From: Proteobacteria bacterium UBA6492
GTDB taxonomy: Bacteria; Pseudomonadota; Gammaproteobacteria; UBA6429; Thiohalophilaceae
DNA length: 15,221 nucleotides
Assembly: GCA_002436485.1 (NCBI GenBank)
Contig: DJMK01000041.1
Location: forward strand, 1-15,221
Direction of reading: 5' to 3'
Both the position numbers and the translations under genes were made by a program. Below, one piece after another: positions 13,338 to 15,221 of the stretch (position 1 is its first letter; the number at the start of each line of letters is the position of its first letter). The notes under the pieces were generated by a model. The model searched no databases and was not told where the DNA came from. It saw nothing but the letters and a program-made list of their open reading frames with translations.

Positions 13338-14003
13338 TTATTTGCCAGTTTTGACTTCCGGGAAAATCGCCTGTGCAAAAATGGCAAACTCCTGCGCAGC
13401 TTTACTACGACGCGATAACTCAAAAACACCCAAACCTTCGCTGAGTGAACGTCGATAAATAGTACGTTGATACAGGCGATACGGGACAAGCCTGATTCCA
13501 GGAAGCTGCCCCAGCACTTCCTCGGTTTCATCGGACTCGCGCACCGCACGATGGGTATCTGCACGATTTACAAATGCCATCAGCTCGGGGCGGTTACCCG
13601 CATCTGCTGCCTCGTCAACGATTTTAAGAAAACGCTGCGTAGCCCAGACATCAGGTTGGCTTGGCGGCACTGGAATAAGAACGCGATCAGCCACGCTGAT
13701 AGCCGCTTTCATTGCATCCATGTTAGAGGCGCCAACATCAACCAACACCTGCCCGGGATGAATACCAAGTTGCTCAACCAGCTTGTCACGGTTCTGGTAA
13801 ACCACCAAGGGTGGTGCATAACCTTCTTCGGCACGTACCTCGGCAACATCACCCAGGGTACACTGTGGATCAAGATCATAAGCCACCACGGGTTGTCCTT
13901 TCATTTGCAACCATAGCCCGAGGTTAAAGGCGACCGTGCTTTTACCGGAACCGCCCTTTAAATTAGCTATTACTGTTACCTGGTTTTTGATCTGTTTTGT
14001 CAT
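13338..14003 (-). CDS. ParA/MinD-type positioning ATPase (orphan)
   Basis: 221 residues. Deviant Walker A KGGSGKST at 16-23, with signature Lys16; the DLDPQ motif at 43-47 and a Walker B-like VLVDVG with Asp89. The next motif, IPVPPSQPDVWATQ (110-123), is typical of ParA/ParF/VirC1-like ATPases. The C-terminal half has the basic pattern YRLYQRTIYRRSLSEGLGVFELSRRS, similar to ParA regions that bind DNA non-specifically. Family members dimerise on ATP and place plasmids, chromosomes, carboxysomes, chemoreceptor clusters or pili. No ParB-like gene is adjacent, so the partner may be one of the membrane proteins encoded downstream. The start lies 4 nt after the stop of the Tyr-rich gene and 22 nt before the TPR gene. 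No plasmid context is seen. Confidence 0.87.
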   Translation of the reverse strand: MTKQIKNQVTVIANLKGGSGKSTVAFNLGLWLQMKGQPVVAYDLDPQCTLGDVAEVRAEEGYAPPLVVYQNRDKLVEQLGIHPGQVLVDVGASNMDAMKAAISVADRVLIPVPPSQPDVWATQRFLKIVDEAADAGNRPELMAFVNRADTHRAVRESDETEEVLGQLPGIRLVPYRLYQRTIYRRSLSEGLGVFELSRRSKAAQEFAIFAQAIFPEVKTGK

Positions 14004-14007
14004 ATTG

Positions 14008-14319
14008 TCAGTGTTGTTGCAGGTAGCTGTACCAGAGCCAGGCCATGTACATATCCTGCTTGCTGATACCGCTGATCCTGAAGTTCATCCAGTAATCGCC
14101 ATAGCGGTTGATACGCCCGCGTATGTGAATACGAGGTTGGACATGACCCCGGTAGCCTGGTGCATAACCATAGTTGCCGTAACCAGACCAGGGAGTATTT
14201 GCATAATATGGCGAATAAGGCTGATACCCTGGTAACGCATACCAGGCGTGCGCCGTTTGCACTATGCATAAAACAGCAAGCATCGCGACCAGCCTCAACT
14301 TGTTTTTTCTCAGGTGCAT
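14008..14319 (-). CDS. Small exported Tyr/Trp/Gly/Pro-rich protein
   Basis: 103 residues with a clear signal peptide (basic MHLRKNKLR, hydrophobic core, cleavage AHA|WY after residue 25). The mature part begins with an aromatic low-complexity stretch: residues 26-56 hold about nine Tyr and two Trp between Gly, Pro and Asn (SGYGNYGYAPGYRGH). The remainder (60-103) is RIHIRGRINRYGDYWMNFRISG plus a hydrophobic, aromatic tail (MYMAWLWYSYLQQH). No Cys remains in the mature form. The composition recalls exported structural proteins such as the sulfur globule envelope proteins of purple sulfur bacteria, but that resemblance is only compositional. It is 4 nt from the ParA-type gene and 37 nt after the duplicated exported protein, so co-translated with the cluster. 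Function unknown. Confidence 0.72.
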   Translation of the reverse strand: MHLRKNKLRLVAMLAVLCIVQTAHAWYALPGYQPYSPYYANTPWSGYGNYGYAPGYRGHVQPRIHIRGRINRYGDYWMNFRISGISKQDMYMAWLWYSYLQQH

Positions 14320-14356
14320 AAAGCGCCTTTACCCTGTTTTGCATATCAGTAGTCAG

Positions 14357-15169
14357 TTACCTTGTCGCAGGTTGGCCCATTGGAGCCTGTGGCATCAGGT
14401 ACGCAGGTAATTGCTCAACCTGCTTGTAACCACCGGGTACTTCAAACAATTTTGCATCCTGTTTCCCAACCTTGATTTTAGTCAGTTCACGCACGAAACC
14501 GCCCTGCATTTCTTCCCGAATGGCAATTTTTAATTCCGGGTCATACCACTGGTACGATGTCATTTGTTGTCCATCTGCACGTGTTATCTGCATGGTCCAT
14601 TTTTCTGTCTGGCGACCATTGGTTTTTTCCTTACCGTTCATCATCAGCTCGGTCACTGTACCATCAGGTAAGAATTCACGAATGGGCATACGTCGCTCGG
14701 TATCTATCCAGTGCAAGCTACGATAGCTTTGTCCGTTTCGGGTGGATAGAAACTCCCATTTTTCTGTTTGCCGGTTATTAATTGTTTCCTTACCAACCAT
14801 TTTGCAGGTGGTATCAGGCAAATTCTTGCACGGTTGTTTATGATCTGTTTTTCCGCTTCCCCAGCCTGCTTGCTGAGGGTTTGCCTTTTGCATAAGGTAA
14901 ATTTTCTCGCCTGGAATTAGCATCAGGCGCGTCATTGCTTTTGCATTGGTAATTTCTATCACCGGCGTATTATTCAGTGTGGATTCTGTCCTCACCGCAT
15001 GCTTACTCACGTACATGTTAGCTTTGTAATCTGGGCGACCAGGCACACGCTGTATAGCCTCAGCCCTGAATTCGACTGACACATCAAAAGCTTGCACCTG
15101 CGCAAAACAACCCAGACACCCAACTATCAGCAATCCATACTGAATAAAACGCACACTCGTTACTTTCAT
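14357..15169 (-). CDS. Exported protein with internal duplication (LolA/DUF4412-like appearance)
   Basis: 270 residues. The N-terminal signal has a hydrophobic core GLLIVGCLGCFAQVQA. Cleavage at VQA|FD (after 27) is likely; IVGC at 15-18 also resembles a lipobox, so a lipoprotein is possible. The mature part looks beta-rich, with MYVSKHAVRTES, MTRLMLIPGEKIYLMQ, and a Cys114/Cys122 pair (QPCKNLPDTTCK). Two copies of a roughly 52-residue unit follow: 126-176 (GKETINNRQTEKWEF...HWIDTERRMPIREFLPDGTVTEL) and 179-230 (GKEKTNGRQTEKWTM...QWYDPELKIAIREEMQGGFVREL). The end, VGKQDAKLFEVPGGYKQV, matches the closing motif of LolA-like/DUF4412 outer-membrane-associated proteins. It is the first gene of the visible cluster; family assignment is tentative, and no strong Shine-Dalgarno is seen. 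Confidence 0.7.
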   Translation of the reverse strand: MKVTSVRFIQYGLLIVGCLGCFAQVQAFDVSVEFRAEAIQRVPGRPDYKANMYVSKHAVRTESTLNNTPVIEITNAKAMTRLMLIPGEKIYLMQKANPQQAGWGSGKTDHKQPCKNLPDTTCKMVGKETINNRQTEKWEFLSTRNGQSYRSLHWIDTERRMPIREFLPDGTVTELMMNGKEKTNGRQTEKWTMQITRADGQQMTSYQWYDPELKIAIREEMQGGFVRELTKIKVGKQDAKLFEVPGGYKQVEQLPAYLMPQAPMGQPATR

Positions 15170-15195
15170 CTGCTAGATAAATCATGCCGACCCGT

Positions 15196-15207
15196 ACACG
15201 TCCGTGT
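15196..15207. other. Short palindrome upstream of the eight-gene cluster
   Basis: ACACG-TC-CGTGT, perfect inverted repeat with a 2-nt centre, 26 nt before the first ATG of the cluster. It could be half of an operator or chance. No clear -10/-35 pair is visible in the 52 bases before the window edge, so the operon promoter may lie outside the window. Confidence 0.25.
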
Positions 15208-15221
15208 GCAACGAGGTCAGC

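Noticed and set aside
13338..14003. ParA-type gene taken as a sign of an integrated plasmid
   Set aside because: There is no ParB, replication, transfer or integrase gene, and it is packed between genes of the same cluster.

Overview
The window reads as a piece of a gammaproteobacterial chromosome. The left part (1-9150) keeps the gene order I recall from Pseudomonas: the end of a minor-pilin operon (pilY1-pilY2-pilE) runs head-on into ispH-fkpB-lspA-ileS-ribF-murJ, with rpsT divergent from murJ. The genus cannot be named from the sequence. Coding density is very high and no mobile element, CRISPR, tRNA or rRNA is visible. No gene-free stretch exceeds 300 bases; the longest is the murJ/rpsT divergent region (about 216 bp), which holds a clear rpsT promoter.

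Layout. 1-1161 (+): 3' end of pilY1, a PilY2-like exported protein and a PilE-type minor pilin, all for type IV pili. 1179-8612 (-): six housekeeping genes, ispH (isoprenoid precursors), fkpB (peptidyl-prolyl isomerase), lspA (lipoprotein signal peptidase), ileS, ribF (FMN/FAD synthesis) and murJ (lipid II flippase). The first four junctions overlap or nearly touch; a perfect TATAAT box lies in the 59-bp murJ-ribF gap. 8829-9089 (+): rpsT with a UUG start, sigma70-like promoter, GC-rich discriminator and a strong bidirectional terminator.

9173-15169 (-): the unusual part. Eight genes in one direction, with gaps of 4-50 nt and no terminator between them, look like one operon. In transcription order they encode: an exported protein with an internal duplication; a tiny Tyr/Trp-rich exported protein; a ParA/MinD-type positioning ATPase with no ParB; a membrane-anchored TPR protein with a long acidic linker; a membrane protein with an N-terminal Cys cluster and a C-terminal coiled coil whose core is mostly methionine; a dynamin-like GTPase with two membrane segments; a membrane-anchored Pro/Tyr/Gly-rich protein; and a membrane-anchored DUF302-type protein. 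A ParA ATPase, a membrane-remodelling GTPase, several single-pass scaffolds and two low-complexity exported or periplasmic proteins suggest a system that builds, shapes or places an envelope or membrane structure. That function is inference. No gene of this cluster was recognised by name, and it is the best candidate here for an undescribed system.
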